A DNA stretch of 64,000 nucleotides, taken from positions 12,569,208 through 12,633,207 of the forward strand of contig NC_064046.1 in assembly GCF_932526225.1 (NCBI RefSeq), given 5' to 3'. The stretch is from Nematostella vectensis (taxonomy: Eukaryota > Cnidaria > Anthozoa > Actiniaria > Edwardsiidae). Below the pieces are notes generated by a model. That model saw only the letters and a list, made by a program, of their open reading frames with translations, had not been told where the DNA came from and did not search any database. Below are positions 33,886 to 57,600 of the stretch, piece by piece. The number at the start of each line of letters is the position of its first letter. The stretch's first letter is position 1. The position numbers and the translations under genes were made by a program.

Positions 33886-36235
33886 CTCCCCGCTGTAAAG
33901 GACGGACCATTAGAGTGAAGGGGGGGGGGGGGGGGATGGGGGAGGTTTCAGTTTTTCAAAATCGTTTCCTTCTTTTTTGAGCTGCATGCATTTTTTCCAG
34001 GTATTTTACCGTGTATATGATTTTTTTTGTTCCTTAACCAGCCATCCCCCTGCACTTTTTTAATAGGTCCGTCACTTAGAATGTGTATCATTGAATGATT
34101 AGCGGTTAAACACCGTTTTGGGAAATTATGTGTCGCAGCCAGCGTTGCATGATGGGACACCCTCATGTTTCAATGATAATAAAAGTTGCCACAGTTTGCA
34201 AACCGTTGTGGTAAAATATGCATGCAGCAACAGCAACATGCAGCAATCGAGGCTACCAGTGGAGTATCCAGAGAGTTTTTAAGGATGGTTGAATTTACGA
34301 AAACTAAACATCCTTCAAGCCCTCAAATTCCCAGCACAAGCAAATGTTTCGTAGCCACTTATGTCCAAAACACTTTATCAAATGTGTGTTTTTGTTTTTC
34401 GATGCACAAAAGCGCGAATAAAAGATAAAAAATGTAAACGAGACAACACAAACCTAATAAATGTTCAATTCAATGCTAAAATTCTTATTTTAATGTACAT
34501 TGCGCTCTTCAGACTTGGTGTTATTGTATGCGTGTTCTCTGTTGTAATAAGTGTTATTGTATAAGACACTGCTTTTTCGCAAGTGTATATCCCTTCGGGG
34601 TTAGTGAACAGCAAAAGTTGTAGTCAAATATCACTTCGTATTTCACAATACGTCTTACCGAGCTCATGCTATGGATTTCTTTCTATCGTGCCACGTGTGT
34701 GTGTAACTCCGAATATTAAACAAATTAATAAGGATGTACAGGGCCGTAGCAGATGGGGAACCCCCCACCCCCTAGTAGGGGCGTGGCTGTGTCCCCCAAT
34801 ATTTTCAATGTTTCTGTATCGTGCCTCACCCAATATTTTGGGGCCTGCTACGGCACTGGTCTAGATGCTTTCCTGGGGGAGCCCCCCACCCTACCTGCCC
34901 TTTATCAAGCCGTGATCATCTTTATGTTTCACACCTACTCCTCCCCCCCTACAAAAGTAACCCTCATTGTCGCGCGGGTTCATAGGGCCTGGGTCTGAAT
35001 CAATACATTTACCCTATTCTCTTAGTGTTCCACTCCTTCGAGAAATCCTTCCCTTGAAGACTCGCTTGTATACGTCTTTATGCAGACACTTACAAACTAA
35101 TTCCACTCATTTCAGCGTGACGTTATTTAAGAGCTTATTTTAGCCATTTTCAAAGAGTCATTTTTCAATGTACAGGGCATGTTGCTCGCCCAAACCATAG
35201 TTTATATTAACTATTAACATTCTCAAACGATGTTACTTTTGTTAACTTTTTTATAGAAGATACTTTTGAAGCTACCCTTAAGCGACCGCGGTTAGCATTT
35301 CTATAGCTATATTTAGCTCTTTTAGACTCAAAAGATCGTACTCTTATTTAGAGGTAATAATTTGGTCTGAGGTGGAAATTGGAATAGGGAAAAGTTGATG
35401 ACGAAACATTTCCAGGCGAAAATCTACGTACGGCTTTGTTATTGAAAAAAAGGTACTCTTAATTTAAATAACTACATGCCTGCCCCGTGTTTGGAGTTCG
35501 AGATAAACCAAGGAAACGATACACAAATCTTTTGAACAGAGAACATCGAGAGTAATACACAAATCTATTGAGAATAAAGCCATAGAAAATAGTTAACATG
35601 ACATGGTGTATACAGATTTAACACTAAAAAACAAATACCACTTTAAAACACAACTAAGTGTCAGTAAAATGTGTACTTATTTATGTACTTACATGAGGTA
35701 CTGTACTTAAGCGCTCTATCCTTTCGGTGCATTTTCTTTGTAGTTTTATTATGCTGTAATGCCCATAAGGAGTTCTATGTAAGTTACTGATGTCATAACA
35801 ACCATGGGAAAATATGGGAATGTTAGACCTGGACAAAGGCTAAACAAACGGCCGCTGAGAACATAGAGAACCCTCATGATACATTAATATTACTTGGCAC
35901 GTTGCTAGTCGTATCTCGGGATAGTCAGGTGTAGCCCGACAATTAGGTCCTAAATAGAGTGCTCGGAATCGAGCAATTGTCAATTTCAATAAATTTATTT
36001 TGGCACCTTTTCAATTATATTTCTATTTACAAAAAAAAATCTCTATCATCGTACTTTAGCGATGTCTTTATATAGTTCTCATTACAAAGCACTTTCCCTT
36101 GTTATTGTTGCTTCCCAAACAAATTGAGCTATTTCTTTTTTGGTTGCACTCTCCTGTTTCAAACTGATCACCTTCAAAAATGACATGGCATGAGGCATCG
36201 ATTTTAGATTCTGTTTTGTTGCGGATTGAAACCCT
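33886..36235. other. Intergenic; no gene recognised
   Basis: AT-rich sequence with no phase-consistent exons. It holds one 'CAGGGCCGT' family element at 34739-34857 (start CAGGGCCGTAGCAGATGG, end GGCCTGCTACGGCACTG) with clear inverted ends. Confidence 0.5.
34739..34857. mobile_element. 'CAGGGCCGT' family element, compact copy
   Basis: The left end CAGGGCCGTAGCAG pairs with the right end CTGCTACGGCACTG. Inside are TAGGGGCGTGGCTGTG and TTTCTGTATCGTGCCTC, both shared with the other copies. About 120 bp and noncoding. Confidence 0.75.
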
Positions 36236-36766
36236 CTACATTTGTTCCCTCAATTTGCTATATGGAGGGCATTTTATCATGAAGTGTTCCTCGTCCTCGA
36301 CTTCGACCAAGCATATTGGGCACATTCTTTGTTCAGGGGGAGTGTACGGTTTTGTATGACGTCCTGTTTCGATAGCTAGTTTGTGGTTGCTTAGTCTAAG
36401 CTTTGTTAGCGCAATTCTGTGATTAACATTTTTAACTTGTGAGAGATAATCTTCGTAATTGTGAACGCTTTCAAATTTCCTTAATGTTCTCAATTTGTTT
36501 TTATGTCGAGGGTCTTTCCTTTCATCGTTATAAATTTCATTGATCCAGATTTGTCGTTCTACATCTGTCAGTCTCTGTCTTATGAGATTTATTGGTATTT
36601 CTGCGTCGAGTGGGTTGGACCATATTTCTCCTAAGCCGGCGTGATTTAAAATATGTTTAATTTTGTTTGTCCAGAATTCTTTCTTTTCACGTCCTAACGT
36701 GTCGCGCAACGCTACATTGGCAAGTTTATTTTGATCTGAATTTCTTAAAGCCCCCCAATATTTCAA
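36236..36766 (-). pseudogene. Non-LTR retrotransposon ORF2 C-terminal fragment
   Basis: A minus-strand frame of 176 residues ends with MCPICLVEVEDEEHFMIKCP, the CxxC...H...C zinc-knuckle-like tail of many non-LTR retrotransposon ORF2 proteins. It also has RIALTKLRLSNHKLAIETGR, the usual preceding segment. No reverse-transcriptase core is present, so it is 5'-truncated. Confidence 0.8.
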
Positions 36767-38296
36767 TGCTCTACATTTGGCCTGGGTTCGCAGTGGAAAT
36801 CATGTCGGACGCCTAGTTGTTTTTGAGGGGGGGGGGGGATACTAACACAGTATTAATTTTGATGTTATAAAAAACGCACTTTATTTTAAAAATCTAACGC
36901 GATTTTTAATTAAATTGATGAACTTTGTTGCATTTCCGTGTTAGCAAAGTTTGAATGTGTAAACTTTCGCGTGTATTTTACTAGAGACCAGGTCACATAC
37001 ATTGAACTAAATGTAAAACTTTAAGTGTTTTGTAATTGAATTGTATCTATGTTCCTTATGTTGAATTGAGTCTATTGAGTCTATGATTCAAGCCGACAAC
37101 CAAAGTCTCTAATGAGATATTTAAAAAGCTGTTTGATTGCAAAATCGTTGTATAAGGTGTCATTGGATGAAAACGGGGATATTAAATCAAGCTTTACTAA
37201 ACCAAACACAATTTTATTAAAATTTGGCTTTCTTTATTTATTCCATTTTATTCATATTTTATTTATCTATTCCATTTTGTTCAACCCTCTTTATGGTTGT
37301 TTGGCATAAGGCACGAGGCCTCTTTAAACTCCTGACTCGGTAACCAGTTGAACTCGCTGCATGGATGTGCTGTAGTAGTTAGGCATAGTAGGTAGTAATC
37401 CCTCAAGCGACATTCGAAGGGCTGGTCCGAAATCCGCGCCCAAATTGTCGACAGATCCGTGATCCGCCGTATTTCCAAAATCCGCCAATCCGCTGAAATA
37501 ATCATCGAAATCCGTAATCCGTGAGCATTTCGGGGCCGAATCCTCCGATCCGCGAACCTATTCACCCCCTCCCCCCCCCCCCCCCTGTAATAGTGTACTT
37601 CCGTCCGCTGCACATCCGGTAGGCAGCGGTTGTTATTGTTAGCTAGCATGCGCCCTCGCGCTGGTTAGATTTGCTTACTTGTTGCCGCCATTATTATTAT
37701 ATGTTGGGAATGCCTCGTTAAGTTAATAAAAGCCTTCAATCAGAGGCTACTACAGGCCCCAAGTTTCCTCTCCCATAACGTCCAGTGTGAGGGTATGTGT
37801 GGATCTGTGAGAGAGAAAATAAAGATTCTTTAGGCTTGAAACTACAGCTATTAGGAAGCCTGCAGATGAGAATTCTGCTGTGCAAAATAGATCTAAACAT
37901 ATCTGGACAAACAAACAGGATAGGGGCACAAAAAAGGAATAAAAGAGGAATACGCCGAAAGAAAAAATTAAAACAAACACACCACCATTGTCGTTTCTGG
38001 TCGCCGACCGCGTCCAGAATTTGTGCAACTTTTTATCAATTTCTTAATTTAGTCTTTCTGTGTAAAACCTCTAGAATCATGCGAGCTTTAAGATTTGTGC
38101 TCGTCGATAACAAGAAATGGCAAATATAGACGTCTGATCACACCATACTTTAAAAGACGTGCTTTGAGGTGCTCAAGAAATTATTACAGATACACTCAAC
38201 TAACAATGGCACAATAGTGCCTTGGTTGGAGGAATAAATTTTCTTCGCGCGAAAAGTGTTGTTGAATTACAGGGTGAGTAAAATTGCCTTGGCTGA
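36767..38296. other. No gene recognised; short low-complexity repeats
   Basis: A G-run lies at about 36827-36838 and a C-run at about 37567-37585. A degenerate stretch at 37425-37560 repeats ATCCG-type pentamers (ATCCGCG, ATCCGTAATCCG). No supported exon. Confidence 0.45.
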
Positions 38297-38440
38297 ACAA
38301 CGGAATACAACGGGGAGCAAAGCAAGGTAAAGCAAGGAATATGGACTTGATCGAACAACGGAGAACGGGGGAAGCAAAGGGAAGCAAGGTTAAGCAAGGA
38401 ATATGGACTTGACCGAACAACGGAGAACAGGGTGAGCAAA
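38297..38440. repeat. ~60-bp tandem repeat, 2.5 copies
   Basis: The phrases GAACAACGGAGAAC, AGCAAAG and GGAATATGGACTTGA recur at about 38297, 38354 and 38415. Three frames stay open on the minus strand here, which is a repeat artefact. Confidence 0.8.
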
Positions 38441-38645
38441 GAAGAGTAGGAATAACATATACCGAGTGCAATATTATTTGAAATATCGGGCTGTTCGCTT
38501 AATTGAAGTCCAACTGTTATTTTGGGGTCTTTATTCCTCGGGTGTTCACTTTAGTGAGGTTTAACCAACCTCGTAACCAGGGCCCTCTTCCTTTCCTGTC
38601 ATTTGAGTCGGCCGCCCTTGAGGTTGAGGTTTAAAACTATAGTAC

Positions 38646-42435
<3,790 letters not shown>

Positions 42436-43490
42436 GCTGTTTTTACTTCAACAATATACCGATATTGAGTAACATTGCCCTACATCAAGGTAAACTTCTT
42501 TTATGGAGATTCGTAAAATTTAAGGTCAAAAATACCAACAGTGGATTGAAAACATAACTACTAGATAGCAATACAATGCATTCTAGGTTCAAAGAGGGGG
42601 CACACTTAACGAAGCACAGACAAAATGGACTCCAAAGTAAAGGTGGAGCTTGATCATATAAAACGCAAACTCACACTTCCACTCAGATGGCTAACAAGTC
42701 CCCATTACGAATATGTACAACAATTCTACCCATTCTATACTTTCTTTTTGACACGACACGGTCATATTCTGGCTCCTTAGGAGCGGTAGAAATTTTGACA
42801 AAAGACGACTTGTAAAGGGTGGAAATATAGAAATAATATGTAGGCATTCTTGATGGATTGCATTTCACTGTGATTCAATTGGATTATCTTTTGCGTTACC
42901 AAAAGATTCGTCAGTTGGTTAGCTCAAAATCCTTAAGGGATTTGACAACTGAAAAATATTGTACATATAATATTCTCTCGTTTTTATTTTCATTTTTTAA
43001 GGTATGGAATGAGCACATGACACACCATATACATATATTCTAGGTATCTTTCATTAACGAACTTATCGGGAGAGCTTAACCCCATACCAAAACGTCACGC
43101 TTTGTATCACTTGAGGACCCCCGCGTTGATTGAAATGCAACCAAAAAAACTAGATGTACAGCCACAGTGTAAAGTTGAGATACGTCTTGTTTTTTTAAAA
43201 GACCATTAACGTTTCTTCCCAATCAAAAAATGGATTTTTTCGTCTTTTTTCAAAAAATGTGCAAAATATAATTTATATTATACTATATAGATTATACAGT
43301 CAATACATAGATAATATATCTATCTTTATAACAACTTTTTATAACTTGTTTATTAAACTATGGTGCTGTCTATGCAACTTGCAATTCTGTCTTTCTGTTT
43401 TCAACCCAAGAGTTGAATACCATTCTAGAGAAAAACAGAAAAGAAAAAGTGAGCAACAAAAAACAGCCGGGATATCTTAGGGGATAGCAC
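42436..43490. other. AT-rich intergenic; no gene recognised
   Basis: No exon with supported borders. A short minus-strand frame near 42683-42868 has no family resemblance. Confidence 0.4.
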
Positions 43491-43620
43491 TTTTTAATGT
43501 ACTAAGTATTTAGTGTACCAAGTTTTTAGCGCATCAATTATTTAATGCGCCAGGTTTGTAGTAGAGCAACAAGTATTTAGTGCATCAATTAGTGCGCCAA
43601 GTTTGTAGAGCACCAAGTAT
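43490..43620. repeat. Degenerate ~20-bp repeats
   Basis: About six imperfect copies of (A)AGTATTTAGTG(C/T)A(T/C)CAA and related phrases lie just downstream of the TOX-family gene. No further role is seen. Confidence 0.5.
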
Positions 43621-44043
43621 TAAGGTAGTCCAACACCTGAACTCTTCGACACGGCCCTGTCTACCTTCTTTTATGCAGAAATAGATGGAACCAGAAACTT
43701 TGGCATGCCCATTCCTGCATCCTCTACCAAGTTCTTGGTAAACATTGTTCTGTTCATGCTGAGGCCTCAAAAAACGTGAAATCACAATAGCAGCTGCGTG
43801 TAGGTGAATTCCTTTGAACAGCTAAATATTTTGGTTGAATCTAGCGCTTTGAGTGCTTCAGTGAGACCACAGGTTGACCCAACTGCTAGGGGAGTTCATA
43901 TACTGGTCTTTGACATGTTAGGTAGCATGATATCACCCAGATCTGTACCAAACTGCTAGGAGGGTTCAGATACTGGACACTCTCTACTGCGTATTTTGGG
44001 TATCACAAGTTCGCCCATGTCTGTGACTGGATTGTTCACTCAC

Positions 44044-51725
<7,682 letters not shown>

Positions 51726-53194
51726 TACACAGCTTTGTCGCACAAGATCGCATGAGGCGCATGCCCAGTACAAGCCGCTGTAGGTCATCTGCGCCCGCGA
51801 TATGATAGAGCCTCGCTCCTGTGTTTGTCGATGTTTCTTTACTAGTGCCCAGACTCTCTCCTCGCGTAGTAAACTCGACTTTTGGATTTGCACATCGATG
51901 GCCTTCCTTTTCTTTTCCTTTGGTGCGCTGTGAGGCAATTTTTAGATATAAGTCTTTCTTCGTTTTCTTTCACCCAAACGTCAAAACCAAGAGACAATAA
52001 AAAATCTCAACTATTTCTTTAACTTTTGCGCTGAAAATGCCATGTTTTTAACGCACTCCACTAAACGTATTCGCCACTCCTACTCACACTTTTATGTTTT
52101 TATGCTGTTGTGAGGAAGATATACGAAAGGCGGTCCCTAAAAACGTCCCCACGAAGTCCCCACGAAGCACGTACACTCAATGACGTCAGAAGCTTTTATG
52201 ATGTCTCGTGTCCCTCGCCCTCTTGTTTTCATTCAAATCTAACTCCCTCTCACTTTATGCTAATTCATTATAATGCATAAGGCTAAGTATATTTATTTTA
52301 TTTCCTGTATTTTCATTATTGTCTTTCAAAGGCATTTATCTATTCACAACGGACCTTTCATAGGGTTTTCTGACCGCAAGCAAAACCCATCTGTCTTCAC
52401 TGTCGAATAAGAAGCGAGATGAAATGGCGAAAAAAGAGGCTTATAGGCTATAAGTTAGAAATAAATAATATTTTTCTTTAATTGGCCCCAAAAAATGACG
52501 CGCACGAGGACGGGAAACAATTGTATTTTCTTTACCATTCGTAAGTTTCAACCTCGTGCAATTATCTCGTCTTCTGTCATCAAAGAATAATGAAATGGTC
52601 TGGTACCTAGTCTATTTGCCATTTATCTGTTTACCGACGGAACTTAATTTTACTCGCTTTTCGTATTTTCAGCGAAAATATTAGTTATTTAGTTCGTCAG
52701 ATAACGTCGCCCCCTCCAACCTCGGCACCTCCCACCCTTGGGGGTAAGGTTTCTTTGAGTTAAAATCACTTGTGCACAGAAATATCTTTGTACTTTTTTC
52801 GGAGTTACTTACCTACCGAGTCACAACTCTATTGGACTATTGCTCCTTGGTTTTTGTGTGTAAATAATGAAAACAATGACTCTAATCCAATATAAACACT
52901 TATACAGGTTAACATGATGACTCTAAAGTAAGTAGAGGCCTTTCTAGCGTGTATATGATATATGACGAGAATACATCAACACAGTATTACTCATAATAGT
53001 CATCAGCAAAGCTTAGAATGTTGACAAATCTAATGTTGACAGCTTGTAGTGCTTAAAGCAAGGCTTTATGACAAATGAAATATATCACATATACTCCCAT
53101 AATATTGCCTATCTGTTATCACAAAGTGATAGAGACAGATGTCCACGCATAGCCGTTAGCAGGCAACGTAAGATTGCCTGCTAACAATTAGAGA

Positions 53195-53311
53195 ATATTG
53201 GGGGGGGGGGGCACAGCCACGCCTCTACTGGTCATTTCCATATATATATTTTTTAAATACTGGGGGGGGACATGCCCCCAGTGCCCCACCCTCTGCTAAG
53301 GCCCTGCCACG
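53195..53311. mobile_element. 'CAGGGCCGT' family element
   Basis: A G-run followed by CACAGCCACGCCTCTACTGG, TCATTTCCATATATATA and CATGCCCCCAGTGCCCC, ending AAGGCCCTGCCACG. Nearly the same sequence follows at 53776-53937, so these two are close relatives. Confidence 0.7.
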
Positions 53312-53775
53312 AGACATAATCAATTCTGTGTTTGAATGGATTTTCTGGGATATTCTGAGAACAAACGAACTTCTCCCGGGGGATCCCACTATTGCCCCCA
53401 GAACGAGTGAATTCACAAATACACTAATTGCTTGAATAAGCCCCTCTAAATAAACGGCTCGCCCTAAGTGGAAAAATTTACTATGCGCCTATATCCCCGC
53501 CGGCTATAAGTGCCTCTTCGAACGCCTCATCTTGGGACATGAAAAATGTAATAAGCGCCCGGCGTTCGACAAATGCAACATTTTTGGCTAAATTTCTGTT
53601 TGGTGGACCTATCCTAAAGGACTTGCGGTATGAAAGGCGCGACCCGGTCCACGTCGAGTGCGGAGCTCGGCGTTAATATAAAAAAAAGCAGAGTCACAAA
53701 TAAAGTTCAATTAATTTGAAAATTAGGCTGGGGGTATAACATAAAAAAGAGCCGTAGCAACAGGCCATGTAAGAT

Positions 53776-53937
53776 GGGGGGGGGGGGGGCACAATACGGA
53801 AACATTTAGAAAATATTGGGGGGGGGGGGGGGCACAGCCACGCATCTACTGGTCATTTCCTTATATATATTTTTAAATATTGGGGGGGGGGGGGGGCATG
53901 CCCCCAGTGCCCAACCCCCTGCTACGGCCCTGCTACG
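53776..53937. mobile_element. 'CAGGGCCGT' family element
   Basis: G-runs, GGCACAGCCACGCATCTACT, TCATTTCCTTATATATA and CATGCCCCCAGTGCCC, ending CTACGGCCCTGCTACG. It is followed by a repeated tail (GAGACATAATAAG) also seen after the 53195 copy (GAGACATAATCAA), suggesting a segmental duplication longer than the element. Confidence 0.7.
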
Positions 53938-54643
53938 AGACATAATAAGAAAACATTGGGGGTGGGGCAAGCCCCGTCACTACGTGCCCCCAGTGCCCCA
54001 CCCATAATGCACGACGCGAGTGCAACTTGACAATTAACCACAATATAAACAGAGCGGTCGATCGGTCAGGACTTGGCTAGAGGAAAGCCAACTAAAAGCT
54101 GCTTGGAATTTGTGCTGTATAGAACATACGTGCATATGATTTCATATCTATCAGGCCGCTCTTTTTTCCTGATTATAGATTTGTTTTCACGCTATGCGCT
54201 TTTCTCCGCATCTGACGAAAAAATCCCCACGAAATCCCATCCAGCAACAAAAAATTAATATCACATGCATAACGCTACTCTTTCCCTACCCCTCCCCCAT
54301 AGTAAAACAAATTATTTTTTCCATATAGTTATGTCTCCTTGAGTCTTCTAAAGTTCTATTAGCAACTATTGCCAGAGTACTTAAGTAGATTCGAAAATAC
54401 AACAGACTAACTTGTGTATCCTCCTTCCATTCTCGTTTTGTGGTTTGTCAAAACTTGGACCATCCCATGCACACCCCCCCCCCCCTCCCCTCCCACAAAG
54501 GTTGAATTCTGTTTGGTCACGCGCTGTTCAAGATGTGACCCGTCTCGGAGAAATGTTTTGATTTCTTTCCTGGTGCAAAATCATCTTCTTTATCTCTGTA
54601 GATATGGCAAAGAAACACTATAACACAATTTAACAGTTAGATT

Positions 54644-57600
54644 ATGTATGAGGATAGTGGTGATTCAACAGAAATCGCGTCTGGTCGAAATGAGCTCCTT
54701 TCTGGGAGATCCCTTTCTAGGACGCCACGCAAGATGCCGTCTCAATATTCTTCCTTACAACGAAGTATAAATTCTATCTCATCAGCCCAGTCAGCTTCAC
54801 CTTCAGTCGACTCATCAATTCTCGAGTCGCTGACCTTGGAACAGAGGGATAAATTTACAGTAAGTTACAGTAAGGATGTCGAAGTGACAATTTTTTTTTC
54901 TGTTTCCTGCGTTGCGAACCAACTGATGTGTCGTCTGTTTTTAAGTTGTACAAAGTTGTGGTTAGCGATGGAGAAAGAGTCCCTTGGGTAATTTACCGAA
55001 GATACCAGGACTTTGTTCTTTTGAACAAAAAGGTAAGAGGTAACTAAAGGTTCTCGATCTGTGTTAATCGGCGAACAACAAACTTTAAACAAATCATGTG
55101 GTTGGATGCTCTATTGTTTTCTCGACTTTATGTAAGCATGCTCCTTTTAAATACTTAAGTATTTACTTAAGTATTTATGATGTGTGAAGATTGGCTCGGT
55201 TTTTTTGCTTTTTATGTGAACTAATTGATATTCTATTAAAGCTTGGTCGATTATTTCCACACTTTCGTCTTAACCTTCCTCCAAGACGAATCTTCCGCGA
55301 TAACTTCGATAAAGGTACGGTATACACATGAAAAAGAACATATAAGCTTAACTTAGGTAAATTATGTGTACTTTGATTAAAAAACGCAATAAACTAAGTG
55401 TACTTTGGTTTATAAACGGAAAAAATCCTCTACAAACTATATTTTATTCAAATAACGTTTCTCTTATTTACCATGTTTCGTGTTACGTATAATAATCATG
55501 CGACCTACTCATGCGACCCGGGTAATGTTACGGTCACATGCATTCCAACGATAACTTACACGTGACCAGTTTAATTGATAAGTCTGCATTTTTTTCAAAA
55601 ACGTAAAGTTAGGAATTCACTATTTAATTTGCATCAATTAAAATTGACCATAGAACCTTTCATGAAGTATTTTTATGTTTGCCAACAGATTTTATTGAGA
55701 GGCGCCAGCATGGTTTGGAGGAGTTTATGAGAAATGTCCTAGGTCATAGAGATCTTCTCCAAAGGTTTGTCGTAATTACACATTACTCTGTATTCTTGCC
55801 TTTAAGGTGCATAGCTATGGCATATATCGCTTCAGGGAGGGAGAGGGGGGGGGGCATGTGCAGCCTCCTGTGACACTGAAAGACCTAAATCTTAGAATAT
55901 CTCCTAAAAGTGTTCATGCCGGCCAGTGCACCCCTCATCAGCGAATCCTGGCTACACAGGGATCTGTAGAAGGACAAGGGTGTTGCATGCATCTCCCATC
56001 AATTCACCTCCCCCCATTTTTTTCTTCTAAAATTTTAAGGAAATGACCAGAAGGGTGTAGCTACCTCCAGTCCCTTGTATTGTGCATCCCTCCCCTCCCT
56101 CTGATATTCTCTTTCCCTTTTTATTAGGGATAAAACCCCAGAATTGTTTGATTTATGTCAGGTTGGAGCTGGTATTCTTTTGAGGGGATAATGAAGAAAT
56201 CTTCCTTTTGTTTTTCCCACTAAATAAACTCTTAGCTGCCAGTCTCTTACCATTTTGGTGATAGATGTCAAATTGTCCAATTCAAATTGAAATTCATTGG
56301 AATGAAATTGGATGAGTTATTGTTTTATGTTTGTTTTTCTTAGTCCTCCTGTGACAAAGTTCTTCAGGTTTGACAATCCTCCTAGACCAGATGAGAGCTT
56401 GGAGGCCAGTCAAGTAAGATCAGTTAAACGCACCTGCCATTTCCATCCCTTGAAACCCACATCCTCCTTTACTATCCTTTCATCTGCTACCTCATCCTTG
56501 CGGTATAAGTCTCATAATTTATTTCATGTGTATCCCCTCTAATTCCCCAGTCCCCTGTTACTAGCAATAACAAACTGTCTTCTGCTTACCATTTCAATTC
56601 CATGTGATACACCTTACAGCTTAAACAGTAGTCTTGTAATGTAGTCATATAAATTAGTTCTCTTTATTTTTAGTCCTATGCCCAGTCCCTTGAGGTCTCT
56701 TTATCAAGCTTTCGACTGCAGATGCGTGAACAAAATGCAGAACTAAATAGTTTGAAAACAGAGCTGGCAAGAGTGAAGTACCACAAGGATGAAAATCATG
56801 ACTTGGCATCACATTTTCAGAAACAGCATGCATTCGTAGAGGAAGCCACAAAGGTCAGAACTGTTTACCCTAACAGGTTTTGAAACACAACATGAGAAGT
56901 TATTTTTATTGTAACGCTAGATCACACTTGGCTGCAATAATGAAATAGGTATACAAATGTTCCCATTTTGCATGTCTAGTATGTTAAAACCATTCCCTTT
57001 CCATTTAGGCTTTAAAGGAACAGCTCAGCATCTCACAAGAAAATGAAGCAAGAACCAAAGAAGAGTTGGAGAGATTAAAAGAAGAAATTAAAGCCGAAAG
57101 AGCATCTGCACAGGCTGGTAGAGTCCTTGAGAGAAGGAACAGGGAACTGGCAATGAGAAATGACATGCTACACTTCCGCCAATCACAGGACGATGTGGAT
57201 AGCAATGTCAGTGGACTGGTAACAGCTATCAGCCAATTACCCAAGGTTAATGTTGATGTTGGAGGAAAGAAGTTTGGTGAGTGTGATGCTTCTCAGATAA
57301 GGACACTAAAATGGAGATCCTGTCTCTTCAAGCTGCACTGCATTGAACTGAAGGGATGTAAAAGAACCACTGGGGTTGCAATAAATCCTCTGGCAGTGAC
57401 CAACTCTAATGACAGTGCTTACTAACATATGTTAGAAAACTGTATATTCGGTAAAATATGCTACCCTCGATAAACAAAGATTACGAAGTCAAAGACAATT
57501 GAAAAAAAAGCATGACCCATCCCTACTTTTCTAATTTTGTATTTATCTGCTGTGACAATGCTCATAACTCCCCCTTCTTTTACGGCTCTTACTCATTATG

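Larger units (their letters stand above)
51726..54643. promoter_or_regulatory. Divergent intergenic region between TOX and the SNX16-like gene
   Basis: The two genes are transcribed away from each other across about 2.9 kb. The TOX promoter most likely lies in the CpG-containing stretch just right of 51725, where CCATT and several CG-rich words occur. Two 'CAGGGCCGT' family elements lie at 53195-53311 and 53776-53937. No coding exon is supported. Confidence 0.45.

Noticed and set aside
37281..37649. 122-residue minus-strand frame
   Set aside because: It runs through low-complexity ATCCG-type repeats and a C-run, with no splice support or family match.
43585..43790. Candidate last exon of the TOX-family gene
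   Set aside because: Two acceptors give different short C-termini and neither encodes the DVF-x-AWV tail expected after the cysteine motif, so I left the 3' end open.
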